60,000 bases of DNA from Apostichopus japonicus (lineage: Eukaryota; Echinodermata; Holothuroidea; Aspidochirotida; Stichopodidae): NCBI RefSeq assembly GCF_037975245.1, contig NC_092573.1:7428501-7488500 (forward strand), in the 5' to 3' direction. Position 1 is the first letter of the stretch. Each line of letters begins with the position of its first letter. The notes under the pieces were generated by a model. It was not told the origin of the DNA, searched no databases, and saw only the letters and a program-made list of their open reading frames with translations. The translations under genes and the position numbers were made by a program. Shown piece after piece: positions 58,304-60,000 of the stretch.

Positions 58304-59480
58304 TTCTAGGTTGTTGTTATTATAGTCTGTACTCATGTACTCACTCCCACTTAATTTCCCTCTCCCACTCTCCCACTCTAGGTTGATGTTACTATATAGT
58401 CTTGTACTCATGTACTCACTCCCACTTAATTTCTCTCTCCCACTCTCCCACTCTAGGTTGATGTTACTATAGTCTTGTATTCATTTACTCATTCCCACTT
58501 AATTTCCCTCTCCCACTCTCCCACTCTAGGTTGATGTTACTATAGTCTTGTATTCATTTACTCACTCCCACTTAATTTCCCTCTCCCACTCTAGGTTGAT
58601 GTTACTATAGTCTTGTATTCATTTACTCACTCCCACTTAATTTCCCTCTCCCACTCTAGGTTGTTGTTACTATAGTCTTGTACTCATGTACTCACTCCCA
58701 CTTAATTTCCCTCTCCCACTCTAGGTTGTTGTTACTATAGTCTGTACTCATGTACTCACTCCCACTTAATTCCCCTCTCCCACTCTCCCACTCTAGGTTG
58801 ATAGTCTTGTATTCATTTACACACTCCCACTTAATTTCCCTCTCCCACTCTCCCACTCTTCCACTCTAGGTTGATGTTACTATAGTCTTGTATTCATTTA
58901 CTCACTCCCACTTAATTTCCCTCTCCCACTCTAGGTTGTTGTTACTATAGTCTTGTACTCATGTACTCACTCCCACTTAATTTCCCTCTCCCACTCTAGG
59001 TTGTTGTTACTATAGTCTGTACTCATGTACTCCCACTTAATTCCCCTCTCCCACTCTCCCACTCTAGGTTGATAGTCTTGTATTCATTTACACACTCCCA
59101 CTTAATTTCCCTCTCCCACTCTCCCACTCTTCCACTCTAGGTTGATGTTACTATAGTCTTGTATTCATTTACTCACTCCCACTTAATTTCCCTCTCCCAC
59201 TCTAGGTTGTTGTTACTATAGTCTGTACTCATGTACTCACTCCCACATAATTTCCCTCTCCCACTCTCCCACTCTAGGTTGATGTTACTATAGTCTTGTA
59301 TTCATTTGCACACTCCCACTTAATTTCCCTCTCCCACTCTCCCACTCTAGGTTGATGTTACTATAGTCTTGTATTCATTTACTCACTCCCACTTAATTTC
59401 CCTCTCCCACTCTAGGTTGATGTTACTATAGTCTTGTATTCATGTACTCACTCCCACTTAATTTCCTCTCCCACTCTCTC
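58304..59480. repeat. Pyrimidine-rich tandem array, ~65-75-bp unit, PDZD2 intron 16
   Basis: About 17 copies of 'ctaggttgatgttactatag' ... 'tcttgtattcatttactcac' ... 'ttaatttccctctcccactc'. The number of 'tcccactc' sub-repeats varies. A longer block repeats at about 271 bp ('ttaattcccctctcc' at 58766 and 59037), so the array has higher-order structure. Confidence 0.93.
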
Positions 59481-60000
59481 CACCTCTCTCCACCTCCCAC
59501 TCTCTCTAACTCTCACCGATATTCATCTCTTCCTTCCCATCTTCCAATTTTTCCATAAAATATAACATAAAATTCCTAAATGCACAGAGGTGCATACATA
59601 TTGGCAGTACAAATGTCTGACTTGTGCTTGTGGTATTTTAATGTAATTCCAGGCCGAAGGAATGTTAAAAGTCTCATTTAGTCAGGAATTAAGTATCCAG
59701 CATGGCAATACAAGGATATGCTCAGATGTGTTTTAATTGCTTCTCAGTGTGAGCGCGCTCACTTACAGCTTCATGAACAGTAATTTCCTGATAGTCTCTA
59801 TGCGGATATCACACAATGCATCATGCCGCCTATAAAACTAACGATACAAGCTAAAGAGGCTTTTGTTATCATTTACTCAGGAAAGGAGCTAGTGGACTCA
59901 ATCGTAGTGGGAGATCATAGTTAAAATTGAGTAAGATGGAATAAGGAAATGATAATTATGGTGTTATGAGGCAGCTGTTTGTTTGCGAAAGTAGTGAAGG
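59481..60000 (+). other. PDZD2 intron 16, right edge of window
   Basis: No supported exon. A perfect 14-bp palindrome gtgagcgcgctcac lies at 59749-59762 and a TATA-like 'cctataaaac' at about 59829-59838. Confidence 0.45.

Noticed and set aside
59652-59720. Possible next PDZD2 exon after 'attccag'
   Set aside because: The frame is open for only about 27 codons, with no good donor and no similarity to the family.

Overview
This is nuclear DNA from an animal. It has spliced genes with GT-AG introns, long AT-rich introns, many intronic minisatellites and several MITE-type transposons. Both genes match vertebrate proteins over their whole visible length, but they differ from vertebrates in exon layout and domain content. 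Motifs such as 'cctaacgtta' and 'taggcctaggctag', and a dispersed 'GGTCAAAGGTCATTTGAGGTCA' repeat, point to an invertebrate deuterostome. I favour an echinoderm, possibly a sea cucumber, but that placement comes from memory of similar sequences and was not tested.

Layout. (1) Bases 1-5221 hold the last seven visible exons of ELP1, the scaffold of the Elongator tRNA-modification complex, on the + strand; the gene starts left of the window. (2) Bases 5222-21812 are intergenic or 5' flank. They hold a 37-bp minisatellite array right after the ELP1 stop, a hAT MITE, a dimeric poly(A) retroposon in one copy of a duplicated segment, another inverted-repeat MITE, a dispersed repeat with nuclear-receptor-like half-sites, and a hammerhead-like motif. 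(3) Bases 21840-55000 hold sixteen coding exons of a PDZD2 orthologue, on the + strand. The summed exon length is 6816 bp, exactly 2272 codons with no frame break. The start codon has an in-frame stop 12 bases upstream. The gene continues right of the window. (4) Bases 55001-60000 are its next intron, with two large tandem arrays.

The PDZD2 model has PDZ1 (residues ~85-205), PDZ2 (~335-422), PDZ3 (~542-632) and PDZ4 (~667-760), which align in order with human PDZD2 PDZ1-4. A 4.3-kb exon follows. It carries an additional PDZ domain (~1000-1095) that I do not place in vertebrate PDZD2, then about 1200 residues of mostly disordered, acidic and Ser-rich sequence. The two C-terminal PDZ domains expected from vertebrates (PDZ5 and PDZ6, the IL-16-like pair) are not in the window.

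The most unusual signals lie in the introns. One minisatellite directly downstream of an exon donor carries a donor-like motif in each unit. Another array, in the last intron, carries a polypyrimidine-AG acceptor-like motif in each unit. A 247-bp segment is duplicated in tandem with about one mismatch, and each copy contains a small exon-like block. A probable 30-bp in-frame microexon precedes the giant exon. I found no RNA gene, CRISPR array or complete autonomous transposon.
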